In this document: positions 47,548 through 59,800 of the stretch, piece by piece
How positions within the stretch are numbered: the first letter of the stretch is position 1
Layout: the number at the start of each line of letters is the position of its first letter
From: Styela clava
Taxonomy: Eukaryota > Chordata > Ascidiacea > Stolidobranchia > Styelidae
Length of the DNA: 64,000 nucleotides
Direction of reading: 5' to 3'
Assembly (NCBI RefSeq): GCF_964204865.1
Contig: NC_135260.1
Span: 20,320,001-20,384,000 of the forward strand
The notes under the pieces: generated by a model
Database searches by the model: none
The model's input: only the letters and a program-made list of their open reading frames with translations
What the model was told of the DNA's origin: nothing
Made by a program: the position numbers and the translations under genes

Positions 47548-50246
47548 CAGTGTTCCCTCTAAGAAACTTTCACACTGCGCAAATGTTGTTTTTACTGAGC
47601 AAGACTGTTTTAACGCTGAACAGAATCTTAAATTATTTGCAAACTTTGTGAAATGTTACAGTAGTAGCCTATTATTTATTATCGGAATGCAAAAGAGCAC
47701 ACATTTAATTTAAATAGCTTCTCATTGTTTTCGTGCTTTTCCAACGTTTATACACTTTGTCCATGTTTGTTGTGTTTACTGCTGAATCAAGTGACAATCA
47801 TCCAAAGTACAATACTTTATGTACAATCTCGACATTTTTGTTGTTGAAATATCAATGCTTTCATCAACTATCAGGGTATGAAAAATTTTGTTTGTCTTAT
47901 GCTTTGTAAGATCTTTTCCCTGGCGACAGAGTCTATGCTCTTCAAAAATTCAAAGCCCTAATTTTTGCTTCAACATGAATGTGGCAATTTAATGTATTTT
48001 GACACACGACTATTCATTACCTTGCGGGACAATATTGATGAATTTAGCTTAACACGTGGTAGAACACTATCTATGTGAGGCTCTATTTCAAAATTTCACT
48101 CTCTTCAGCGGTAGGTATTGCGGTGAGAAAGTTCGAACAACCTCTTTCTTCCACGTTTCGCTTCTGAGTTAATGCAACTAGTGCAGTGGTTACCAACCTT
48201 TCTAACCTGACGGACCGGTTAAATTAAATAAAATGTATTCGCGGACCGGCAAAAAGTGAAATAGGTGGACACACAAAATAATAACATATATTTGCATAAC
48301 AAAATGCAGTGCTGGGCACCCATTTCGCGTAAAAAGTGCACTCAGAAAACACTTCACATAAAAAACATGTACACGCCAAATCATGTACAAACACAATTAA
48401 CTCTAGCGAGTATTTGCTGTTGTTTCGTTGCCAATACAAGATTGCAAACGAGACATAAAAAAGGTTTTGCAACACCTAGCTCTGCAGCAGCTCACAGTCT
48501 ATTTCTTTGCTTCGTTTTAAGTAAAGCTAGCGATGATAAAGTTTTTTCGTACAAGTAAGTGGTTGAATATTTGGACAACAGTTTGATTGCTCGATTACAT
48601 AGCGATGGGTATTCGTTATCGAGAGAGCTCAAATATTGTGACAGTGATTCTTTTATTAATCTGGACTGTAAACTAATGATTTTATCGGGTTTATCAAATT
48701 ACCTCTGCAGTCGATCGAAGCCCCAGACAAAATGAATTTATAATGATAAAGTAGTTGCTAACTTGTCACCAGGGGGTCCTGCTGTGCATCATCTATGAAA
48801 TATCTCAATGCTTTTGTTGCACGTCACATGACCACCTGCTGGGCCGCAACAAGTTCATATCTTTCTGGATTCCAAGGCATACTCTGTAATATTATACAGT
48901 TATTGACTGTTTTCTGGTTCAAACGAAGAAATATTCATAACCTTATATTAATGAAGAAAAGCATGCAGAACGGAAAAAGCACGCATGCTTATTTCCAGGT
49001 TTATGAATCTTGCCAGATTTGACGGAGCGATTTCGCGATGAATCGGAAACGAAAAAGCGAAAAGTGTGATTACACAGTAATATGACGGCGGAAGAGAAAT
49101 GCGTAATGAACCAACGTAAATCCGTCTTTTCGCATTCGATAAAGCGATCGAGACGGCAGGAAATCAACAGAACGAAATTTCTTGCTGAACGGCAAAAAAG
49201 CCTCGTGGAACGGCCCGGCGGCTGAGAACCACTGGTCCAGTGCGTCAATATGCGTCAACAATTTTCTGATTTGAATGGCGTTTTAGATCGTCAACTTCCC
49301 ATTCCCAACCACGATTTGCCTTTTCAAATCACTATTAGGTGCCACTTCCCGACAAACTTTGCAGATTATCACATTCCTTGACGCGGAATAGCGATGAATT
49401 TCGGAAAGTTTAGAAGTTCTGTTTAACTTTAACTACGGGTATCACGATTGCAAATTAGTGTCAAACACTCCACTGTTGCATTTAGCCATTCCACTTTAAA
49501 ATCAATGTTCTTATTTTCAGCCATGCTACCCGGAATATACATTTTACTCACACGTCAGATAAATAACACTAGTATATTGGTTTTATTTAATAAACCACTC
49601 ATTCTAGTGACCTGCTGAATATTAAAACGCTTAAAACCCTTTTAGTAATTTCAGGTGAAACATACTTATTATATAACATCGGTATCATTCAGTATAACCT
49701 CATGGTCACGTGTGTCACAATCTGAAGATTCAAGAGCCGACGGGGCTAGCACTCGCTTAAACTCAGTCCTCCCTCAAATCCCAACTAGTTTAGCCCAGCC
49801 ATAAGGCTGCGAGCGAGCAACCAACAAATTTCCTGTAACAAACAGTGGGCACCAGCTTTGCAACATTTGAAACCTATTAAATTCTAAACCTTCTATATCT
49901 CCATCTGTATTGACTACACTATAGGGACAATAACAAGATTTTGCCGGGTCGACAACACGAAATTCAAAGCGCACGATGAAAATTTCAAAATGCGGCACCG
50001 GCTCACCGGCATACAGAAATAATGTACTTGAGAGCTTGACATACACGTGTTTGACATCACAATGACCAGTGGTCACCAAAATACGCGTGAAACATAGAGC
50101 GAGCATTCTAGTTAAGGGTTAATAAATATGACATATGAAATAGGAGCCACGTTTTGAAAACGAAATTGCAACTGCGCGAGAATGAGATTGTACTGCGCAA
50201 ATGTTCTGTTGGCACTGCGCAGTTGCGCAGCTTAGAGGGAACCCTG
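47548..50246. mobile_element. 2.7-kb hAT element inside the minisatellite
   Basis: Ends are CAGTGTTCCCTCTAAG and CTTAGAGGGAACCCTG, with CTGCGCAAATG-type motifs inside both. Flanks CACGTGGG (47,540-47,547) and CACATGGG (50,247-50,254) are a 7/8 target duplication. No intact transposase is visible. A 110-residue minus-strand frame (50,106-49,774) is unassigned. It hosts the nested element at 48,184. Confidence 0.87.
48184..49234 (-). mobile_element. Nested hAT copy, inverted relative of 37,928
   Basis: Ends are CAGTGGTTACCAACC and GAGAACCACTG. The left 80 bases match the reverse complement of the right end of 37,928-39,164 (TAAAATGTATTCGCGGACCG). Flanks do not form a clear duplication. Open frames match decayed parts of the larger copy only. 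Confidence 0.8.
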
Positions 50247-50331
50247 CACATGGGACAAGTGAGACACGTGGTACAAATGGGACACGTAGGACAAGTGGTA
50301 CACGACATTTTGGAGACACCCCTCCTGAAGT

Positions 50332-50413
50332 ATGCGCACCAAGATGTCGCATAACCTGAAGCCTAAACTGGTACACAACCTGAGTTCAGGTTGTGCGCCA
50401 TCTTGGTGCGCAT
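50332..50413. repeat. Small hairpin with 29-bp arms
   Basis: The left arm begins ATGCGCACCAAGATGTCGC and the right arm ends GCGCCATCTTGGTGCGCAT. They pair over 29 bases with two mismatches and a loop of about 24 bases. It sits between the foldback element and the resumed unit 2 sequence. Confidence 0.9.
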
Positions 50414-53400
50414 TTTTAGCCTTGTCAGGATTTACACCGTCCTTGACAATTTCAGATTTGATTGGTTGACGTGGTCGTTCGAATTAAGTTTGTTATTAAT
50501 AAATACAGTTTGAACCAGTCAAAGTAAACTTGGACTTGGATTGGGACTGCTATTTCTTATTATTATAGGAATGATTTATTGATTGCACTTGCTTATTGTC
50601 TCGTAGATCTCATGGCACTTCTGTCAAAAATTAAAGATTGTTCCAGTCAGGTAATCGGAAAATCATACTAAAGCTTTAAAAAGGTGCAATCGGTAGTCTT
50701 CGCCTTGAGATGTATTCAATGTTCTGAATATCAGTGCTGAGATTATCGCGTCTGATGTCTACAGCTTTTACGGCTTACTTGCGAGAAAATTCAAGTATCA
50801 TCGGACGAGAGAGATTACGAAGTGAGTCAACGCTTGTCTCTGATTAATAAATTGGAATCCCGAAATACAAAAATTGTCGCACGCCGTCGAAAAGGCGGAA
50901 ATCGAACCCTGTTATCGGATTCTTTTGGATAAATTGCCCATAACACAATATAACAAGTGGGACAAGTGCGTGCCCAATTTGTACCTCGTCTGGCATTTCT
51001 CCCGTTTGCTGTACAAAACGTCATAATGAGACACGAGACGTAGACTACTTCATAACCCTAATCTCATACATCATTGTAATTCTGAAATATACTGTTGGGT
51101 ATCGTTTTGGGCAGATTCATCACAAAAATATAAAGTCATTTTGTATATCTAACAAAAATATATGAAGAGAAAAGCTATTTTTCCACAATAACAACCGGGA
51201 AGAAAAGTACCAACAATAACATAATAACAAAACGTTCCATATATCCATTCCGTGTCCAATAAACTGTCACAACAAAACCCATTTCATGATCATTACAATT
51301 GCGAATAAAATACAACTTACAGAAACGTTATATATATATATATATACGGTATTTTTTTCACGCCTGTCACCCCAAACAAACTCTGCAAAAGCAAGTGATC
51401 CAGGAAGTGCCATTGTTTGGAAGGATCGGATCCTATCTATAATCCTACAAACCACAATGCGTCCCACTGATCTGATTTTCATGTCAGCATTTATTTAGAA
51501 GTAAAGATTCTCATAATTCTAATCAAAGTACGGTTTACATTAGATTATACAGAATAAATCCAAGAACTTTAGTGAAGCAAGGTATGTGTATCGTACAACG
51601 TATTCGTGTCGTCTTCGTTGTTATTATTTTCCGTATATATCAGCAATAAAAAATAAGTTACCGATTAGCTTCTAATTGTAACGTAACTTGCATTTTAGGG
51701 TAAAACCTGCACTCTCAAAACAGCCAATTATGCAGTGCCATATGTTATATAAAGTAGTAAATTTCAATAGCAACTTCAAAATTATTTTCTTGTTCAAAAC
51801 AAGGTCACAAGAACTTAGTGAAATAGTTGTTCTCCGACAATGTCAAAGAGGTTGAAGATATAATGAATATCAAAAATAACATAAAACATCAACAATTATT
51901 ATTCGGAGCGTAAAAACTCTAGATAACAAGTTTTAAATTAATTATTGGGCAAAATTAGAAAATTTCCTAAAATACGCTTGGTAATTGCACTAACCCTAAA
52001 CAAATAGGACCAGGTTTAAATACGGGAGGAATGAAAGAGTTTAACCAAGTAATATACAGGCAATCCTTCATTGTATAGTATAGTATAATAATATTTGTTC
52101 TTCAATTGACACGTTGGTTACATAAATACTGCTATTGTTGAAGAAATGGTTACATTACCAAAATAGTTGCAATGTATATTAGTAACAGATAATATATTGG
52201 ACGCAATGTCGCCAAAATAAATATTCCACGTTGGTTTATTTTGTCAACAGATGAAAATCCACCACGAACAGGTAAACACTTGTCAAAGCTATTGGATCAG
52301 TAGGTCTTCATATTATAATTTGCATGTAAACGAATTATAAGTACAAACATATACTGACGCTTATTGCATTGGATTCCGACATTTGAAAATCTATTTTTGG
52401 GAAAATAAAAATGCACTCCTTCATGAGCTCATATGTCGCACATGACGGAAATTCTATAAATTTATCGAAAATTTACAAACAACAATTGAGGTTTTAAAAC
52501 TCATCGATTGAGTAAAATATGGTTATCAGCGTTTTGAGTAACACCGCATTACCACACTGACGTCATACCCGTTTGATTGTGGTTACTGGGAATTCCTATG
52601 ACATGTTTATGCTTCCAGAAATAAGACAATTGCTTTGTTTCATTACATCAAATTTTGAATGTTTGTACTTTTTCAGGTCGACCATCACAAATACGGGTTT
52701 CCGTCATGGACAAGAACTTTTGTATCTGATATTATTTAGCAATGTCCATTGAGGTCTCAGCCTGGTTCCTCAATATAAACTATATTATACGGTAGTATGG
52801 CCATTGGAGATACTCCAATATACATTTTACGTATGTTCGAAGAAGCCTCTGGATCAATTTGCTCGCAGAAACGTTTGCTTTTCGTTTTCAGTTCGCCAAT
52901 ATTATCCAACACTTAGAAATAATTTGAAATATTGTAGTAATTCCCTTGAGTAAAATATCCTGACCTAGATATTTCCCCGCGAAAAGATCTTGCAGTAGGC
53001 ACTACTAATAATACAATATTACTTTAAATATCTGAATTTCTAAAGATGCAGTTTGAGAAGTCGTCGACTAGTTTAATACCGTGAAGGTCACGTCAGTGTT
53101 GTGACCTTGTTGTATGGCTTTTTAGTTTAGTTTATGAACGATTCCTACAATTTGTGGTGTTTTAAGCTCTATAACAGGCGTTATTCATAGTGAACTTTAT
53201 GAGAATAATTAATTCAGCAAACCTTAATCCATTTGACGAAACTGACCTCAAAGTGACGCTAAATATAACCATTTGTCTTCCACTGTAAGCAACGAATGAT
53301 TAAATGCTAAAAGATATTCTGAAATCTTTTTTTTTTTTTGAAATATTTGAGTGAGCATGATATATTATAAACAGCGCTGCTAAAATTTTGGCATCAAGAA

Positions 53401-53832
53401 TCTCGCAAAAAAACACCGGAGAAAACAACGAAAGCAGAGGCAAAAAAGGATTGTTAATTGGGTATGTTTTAATATGTAGCCATTCGGGCCTATGTTTAAT
53501 ATTGTATTTATACGTTTTCACGCAGATTAATTTTTCATCACAATTTACAACTAAGTTTCAAATACTTTTAAATGAACAACATCTTATATCGAAGCAATTA
53601 TCGATATTATAGTCTTATAATCACTGGATACTTATCCAGTGCATTCCTTTGCTTCATGACAGCAGACGTCAAATTGACGACAGCTTTTAATCCAAAAAAC
53701 GGGCTGTCCTGGTATATGACTGCCCAATTACCACTTGTCAAATTAGGCTACTAGTTAATTATTTGCAATATATATCGATTTTTAAACGATTGATCTTTAA
53801 ACAAGTGCTAATTACAGCCCAATAGAATAAAG

Positions 53833-55294
53833 ATGAACGTGGCAACAACCTATCTACTTCTGGCGTCAATTATGTTTGGAATTGAAGCAGCTCAATTTAC
53901 TCAACTTAAATGTTTTCAGTTTCGCTACAAATTGGGACAGCAGCAATGTGAACCAAGTAAGGTTTTTTGATTCCAACAGGTAATCCTATATACGATGAAT
54001 AAGTTTTTTAATTCTATTTTCCAAAAAGTACATTTACCATGGCCCAGGTACTTGTGAAACTAGGATAATACGTATAACCTGACCATACGTCCCGGTTTAG
54101 CCGGGACAGTTCGACAAAATCGGGACCGTTTCGCTCGGTAGACTTAATGTCCAGGGTTACGACAGAATGGCAGTCATAAGTATATCCGATATTAAATATA
54201 AAATTGTTTTTATTTTATTTTTTGACGTGTGCAGCCCATTTATCACTTTTATCAACGTAATGTTATGTCATAATTAGTATATTTCCAATATTTACGTCAA
54301 ATTAACATAATAACATCGGCTTTATTGCCGTTTGAAGAAAGTTCTTGTTTTCCAATGATTGTTATATAATTAATATTCATACGAACTAAAATTAAGTCTC
54401 GGAATTGAACCGCCCAATGTCCCGGTTTTTATTCCGCATATCTGGCAATCCTAATTAAACGAAAAACACAAGTGAATTTGTGTTTCATAAAAAACATTTC
54501 AAACACTGGTTTGTTGTTACAGAAAAGGGTTTCAAAGGTGATTTAGTACCATGCTACAACTTGTGCAACGAAAAATTGGTTAAATTTGAAGACTGCGATA
54601 AACATCCCGCTAATATGCATTGCTGCGTTCACGACTGCAGATGCGTCATCAGAGGAGGTGAGTACAAACAATAACACAACAGCTGATATCCTCTCGCTTA
54701 AATTAAATATATATATATATACAACGGACTGAAAAGTAGGAAGCATGCAATAACATGGCAAAACTTATTCCTCTGTATTTCTTTCCAGCCGGATTTGTTG
54801 AAATTCCTCAAAACTATACACTTTCTATCGACGATGAAAAATTATCGCAGTGGATGAAGACCGAAGTAGAAGAAGGATGTGAGCCAAAAAACGAATATCC
54901 TTCATCGGCAAATATGACTGAGTCTGAAAATACCAAGGCAAACCTGGAATTACCTATTCACAAGCAAGATAAAGATGCAATAATACATGGCGTTCAAACA
55001 ACAGCAACAGCCATAGGATCAAGCGATAACAAAGAAACACGGAAATCACCCATTGCTAGCCAAGAGGAAACTTCCAAAACACCTGAAGAAAAAAGCCCAG
55101 ATAAAACAACTACCGCAAATACTATACAACGCAGCACGACCACAAAAACAAAAAATCGAAAGGCAGTGAAGACGTCCGCGGCCAAATGTGCTACAAAAGA
55201 TCATATCATATCGCGATTTGCAAGAAAAATGACTGGAATATTCAAGCAGATGGGTTTTGGTTGGCAAATGAAAGTCGTCGAAGGGTGCAATTGA
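53833..55294 (+). CDS. Gene D: secreted 12-cysteine protein, intact
   Basis: Exons are 53833-53956 (124 nt), 54523-54657 (135 nt) and 54789-55294 (506 nt), giving 254 aa. Intron 2 starts with a consensus GTGAGT. The signal peptide, nine-cysteine N-terminal domain and C-terminal C...C pair are all present. It differs from gene B by scattered substitutions (for example QQQCEP for QQRCKP, and GFGWQMKVVEGCN at the C-terminus) and a three-codon insertion in the linker (NRK near TTKTKNRKAVKTS). The cysteines are conserved while linker residues vary. Function is unknown; secretion is inferred from the hydrophobic N-terminus. An acceptor-like ATTACAG ends 15 nt before the ATG. No AATAAA lies close after the stop. 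Confidence 0.86.
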
Positions 55295-55692
55295 TGGCAC
55301 TTGCTACATCGTCTGTCAAATCTGAATTTTCCAATTAATTCTATGTAAATTTCCTATCGTGAAAGTATCGTTTGACTAGCTGTAAATATGATTTGAGCTT
55401 TTAAATACATATTATCAACAAGAACGGAATCATGTTGAAGACATCGACGTTGTTGTAAACATCACAAATTGTGCACATATTTGCTGAAAGTGGATTTCTT
55501 GTTTTAGGCGTAAACAAATCCAACGATAACGTATGCAAAATCGATACCCGTTGTCGTCACTGGAACTGTTTTGTCCGAAGAAAAGGTGGTTTGGTTCGAA
55601 TTTGGCCAAATTGAGTCGTCGATATAAATATGTCACTCCAATTGCTAATATGAATTGATTCCTGTCTTTAGTTTATATATATTTCTCAACGC

Positions 55693-56146
55693 GGGTCTAG
55701 TATAGTTTAGTACCACAAGTACTTCCAGTTGACGTATCAAAACGAATTTTGCCTATGTTATTCCTAACCCTCATCTGACTATGCCATCCAAAAATTACGT
55801 CGATACGACGTCACAAACACGTCATAGGGCTTGCCAAAGTACAATTACGATCGCCTGAAATGGCATCTGCGCCGCCGATAACGAACTCGCTCACGCCGGC
55901 GATCTCTCTCCTATCGTGATCGTTATGACGGGAAAACGAAAGAAATAGCTTACTCGATTTCGGGTGATCATCTGCGCGTTTTGGACGACCATCCGCATAC
56001 TTTGGTGGGCCTTATTACGCCAATGTGACGTCAAAATGACGTAATTTTTTGGTGATGTAGTCAGGTGGGGGTTAGGATTGGCATATGCAAAAATTGTTGA
56101 GCCAGGCCAACTAGAAGTGCATGTGGTACTAAACTATACCAGACCC
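55693..56146. mobile_element. 454-bp TIR element in unit 3
   Basis: Ends are GGGTCTAGTATAGTTTAGTA and TACTAAACTATACCAGACCC, near-perfect inverted repeats extending about 38 bases. An exact 8-bp duplication CTCAACGC flanks it. No frame. It is missing from units 1 and 2. Confidence 0.93.
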
Positions 56147-56956
56147 CTCAACGCAATGGCAGTAGAACTCACTAATTGTCGAACCCCAAAGTGTAGCGAA
56201 GCAAAAAAGTTATAACAAGAGAGCGATGCTCGAATATATGGACACGAAATAGTACGGGTATGCAGTCTGTAACAGTAGTCTACCGGTACCATACCGCAGT
56301 AATCACGACTTCACAGGAACACGAGATAGATCGCTAACGCGAAGCCGGAACCACCACAAGGGGCGCAATTTCAACAGTTCATTCGAGATATCAGGGAGGC
56401 GATTAGTGTGAACAAGGCAAGAGAAATCACGAAACAGATCTCACCGACCTCCCAAACACAGCTGCATCAACGATATATACGACTGTTAAGGTCATTAGAG
56501 TCAGTTATCACCCAAATACATACATACGTGTCTGAAGGGCAGTTGGAGATTTGCATAGCAAGTCAGGGCCCCATATATGTTTATATATCGTTATAGGGGT
56601 TAGATTTATCTCACAAATTTGCATATACTAATCATTACGCACAAAATCCATATGACAGAAAAAAGGCAAGCTAGAAATTAACTTTCGACAATCGATATCT
56701 ATCAAATATATCCGAATTGTATTACCTTGGTTTTGTTTAAAAGTAATTTAGATATATATAATGTTTTCCGTGGATTAAAATTTGAATTTTTTATAGGAAT
56801 ATGTTTTGAAAGTCCCGGGAATATAATATTATTCCAATTCTGGGCCCCATAATTATCATAGACTTTTGAGCAAATTTAAGACATGTTCGTGACATAAAGA
56901 ACTCACCACTAGATGCTGAGCGTGTAGTATACCAGTGTTTCCCAACCTATGGACCT

Positions 56957-57453
56957 TTCCCCGAGCATCGACTTCCTTGTTTACTTTGTGACATTGGCCA
57001 ATCAGCAAGATGCAAAAAGTGACGTAACAATGCCCCCTTTTCGCATCCGCTCAGACACTTTTCTCACTCAGACAGATTTTCAAGCGTGATTGTAAACATT
57101 ACCTCGTTTTCGCGTTTCTGAACTCTATTCGTTAGTTTTTAGTTGTGTTTTGGGAACTTAAATAAAAATCAGATAATTCAATGATCACTCTGTTTTTCTA
57201 GGAGTTTTAATTTAATTGCAGTAATAAAAATTAGTGTAGAAATAGCTGTGATAGACTAGCCTGAAATTCTTTACCGGTACTTTTAAAAAACAGATTGTTG
57301 TATGCGATGAATCATGATGATGGTTTGAAACACATACCCCATTTTACAGACGCCAACTTGCAAAAGCACTCTTAAAATAGCTTTGACAATTTTGCAATGG
57401 TAAAGTATAGGGAGAATTTTCCGAGGGTCAAAGGTCGGGGAAAGGTCCATGGG
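56957..57453 (+). mobile_element. ~500-bp ATGGACCTTTCCCC element, copy 2
   Basis: It begins ATGGACCTTTCCCCGAGCATC and ends GGGGAAAGGTCCAT. It is the reverse complement of the copy at 28,275-28,776 and lies 24 bases inside the left end of the outer hAT element. Confidence 0.85.
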
Positions 57454-58416
57454 TCGCGGCCCAAAGCTGGGACGCCTGAAAGTTCTTTTGGTTCGCTTGC
57501 TTTTTCAACAAAACCCTAAATATTATTGATGTATTTTCTAGTAAATTTTATTGTTTATTTTGTATTTGGTATTGAAGTGTTGCTCAATAGTAATTTTATA
57601 TGGGGGGAGTATCACAGCGTAAAACCGATAAGCATCTATTTTGTTTAATAAAACTATGCAACGATTTCAAAAAATCGCTGAAGACAAACAAATAATAATG
57701 TTGGAGCTGTTGAAATAATTAAATAGATAATGATGAATTATGTAAAAATAATTGTCCTTTTTATATAAGTCATTTGATTTTACGACCACAGATGCACTAC
57801 ATGCCGTTTAGTGTTTAAGCATATCCTTGGGTCGCAAGTTCTTACGAAACTCATTTTTTTACAAAATTTGTGTCGTTGAAAAAGGGTTGGGAACCAGAGG
57901 CGTAGCTTAGGGGGGGCAGTGGGGTACATATGCCCCCGGGCGCCAAGGTACAGGGGCGCCAAAATGGGGCTGGCAAAAATTTCACAACAAAGGTAAAAAA
58001 CGGTCACAAGCAAGATCGCACCGGCGGCAGACATCTAATCTTAGTACATGGCAAACTGCACACTTGGTCAGACCACTTACGACTGCCGACGTCATCACGC
58101 ACATAGCACGGTCAGATTTCCATCGTAATTACATGGCCGAAAAAATTTGGCCGGAAAACAAAGCAAAATTTGATTTGGTAACGTTAGGTAACAAAATGCA
58201 CCGGGTTAATTACGTGGTTCTGTATCGTTAAGTTCTTGCCTGCGCACTCGGATGTAAGTTGATATTAGTTCTGTGCTGGAGACAAATGGAAACGGAATTT
58301 GGTTGAATGATGTTAATACATGTTTTGAGTAATACGTGGATTGTATTTTGTTGTCAAAGTACCGTACTTTGCGGCAGAGTTACATAAAATATATTATACT
58401 GTGCTAAAAGACCTCA

Positions 58417-58794
58417 ATGCCGTTTTCGACAATTCGTCGAGATTGCACAGATTTTGCAAATCTCTACCACACGGACATCAATGGCCACGAACTTTTCACC
58501 GAAGTTGGAGATTGCAGAATGCTGCTCAGTAACAGAACTGTAGATCAACCAGAAACTCCTTCGGCTCTTCTTGGTTTTATTGTGTCTTTTGGAGACGACG
58601 TTTTATTCAATCTGCGAATTTCTCTACAAATTTTGTTAACAATATCAGTTTCAATTGCAAGCTGTGAACGGTCTTTCAGCAGATTGAAACTTATTTTGTC
58701 GTATTCGCGTGCATCAACGGGACAGGATCGTCTCCGTGATCTTGCATTTCTAAGTGTTGAAAGAGAAACATTGGAAAAAAACAGATTTTGTTGA
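58417..58794 (+). pseudogene. hAT transposase C-terminal (dimerisation) fragment
   Basis: The 125-residue frame contains LQILLTISVSIASCERSFSR followed by LKLILSYSRASTGQDRLRDLAFLSVER. The S-x-x-S-C-E-R-S-F-S and R-L-x-x-L-A-x-L-S pattern is the hallmark of the hAT C-terminal dimerisation domain. The N-terminal DNA-binding and catalytic regions are missing, so it is a remnant. Confidence 0.88.
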
Positions 58795-59010
58795 CGTGTT
58801 AACCAGTTTACGACAGTGAAATTGAAAAAATGAATTTATTTTAGACTATGTAGATCATCTTTGACAGTAACTGAGTGGGACATATGCTCTATTTTGTATA
58901 GCTTTGCTTCTTCTTTAAATAAAATGTTCCATTAAAATTTGAATTTACATATACATATATTTTTGAATAAATAATAAAATATATAAATACATATAAATTT
59001 GAATTTACAT

Positions 59011-59800
59011 CGTCACGCTAATAACCGAATTGCGTAAGTCATTTTGGGCGGTTTTGAATTTTTCATAAAATAGGTATTTATGTAATGCTGCGCACCTGTC
59101 TGTTAACTCAGATTTTATTTTAAGAATTCCGAAACCCATAAAAATAGAAATTTTGTATGATATGCAAATTTGTTCAATTGTTCCGTCATAATGAATTATC
59201 ATGGTTAACGCAGGACTATTGTGACGTCACAAAGGCAAAATAACCTAGGCGAAGGATTTTCGAGTTTTTGCATCTCAGATTCTAGCTTAGCGCTAATAAT
59301 TTTCAATTTATGCTACTGTATAGGAAGGCGTGCACTTGTGATATTTACTGTCTGAGTCCAATTCACCTTGGTTGACTTTTATATAAGAGTACATTACTGT
59401 TTTATTCTTTATATTTAACTTTAGTCTTATTTCGGTGATGTGCAGAGCGTGTTATATTGATGAAATATATATTTTTAAACATAAAAAATAATGTAATTGA
59501 AACAGATTAGCTATTTTGGGGATTTTGGATTGTTTGGTTTTCAGGACTGGTACATATAGACAAGTTGCAAAATTGCGTATGTCCTCTAGCCATAGACACA
59601 TTTTTGCCTAAATCACAGTGTGCCAATATGACGTCACATGACTGCGTCATACAAATTAACTTAAATCCGGCTACGATCAAAAAGTTGAACTATGGCAAAT
59701 TAAAGACTCTCAATGGCATAGCAATATCATTAGGAAGTTTTTTTACGTTTTTCTCAACACAGCTAAAAATGACTTACGCAATTCGGTTATTAGCGTGACG
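59011..59800. mobile_element. 790-bp TIR element nested in the 57,895 hAT
   Basis: Ends are CGTCACGCTAATAACCGAAT and ATTCGGTTATTAGCGTGACG, near-perfect inverted repeats of about 34 bases. No target duplication is obvious and no transposase frame is seen. A solo right end lies at 15,676. Confidence 0.88.

Larger units (their letters stand above)
46813..50320. mobile_element. Foldback element with 9-bp minisatellite, split by a hAT
   Basis: The left end GGTGTCTCCAAAATGTCGTG continues into TCCCACTTGTCC. The right end is its inverse over 32 bases with one mismatch (GACATTTTGGAGACACC at 50,304-50,320). Both arms run into CACGTGGTACAAGTGGGA repeats. A second left-type end is at 47,238. The element interrupts the LINE remnant of unit 2. 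A hAT element (47,548-50,246) later entered its repeat array, accounting for most of its length. Confidence 0.8.
36736..51150 (+). repeat. Segmental duplication unit 2 (carries gene C)
   Basis: It has the same landmark order as unit 1: AACATAATTACAGAACGTTTC (36,816), GCGCTGCAAAAACTTTGGCAT (40,188), gene C, the LINE remnant, then ATTTCTCCCGTTTGCTG (50,995). Four later insertions (37.9, 42.5, 45.2 and 46.8 kb) expand it to 14.4 kb. Without them it is about 7 kb. The junction with unit 3 is near 51,150 at AAAAATATATGAAGAGAAA. Confidence 0.88.

Noticed and set aside
47236-47651. Overlapping open frames with Gly-Thr-Arg or Trp-Tyr repeats
   Set aside because: They are translations of the 9-bp minisatellite, open in every frame on both strands because the period is a multiple of three.
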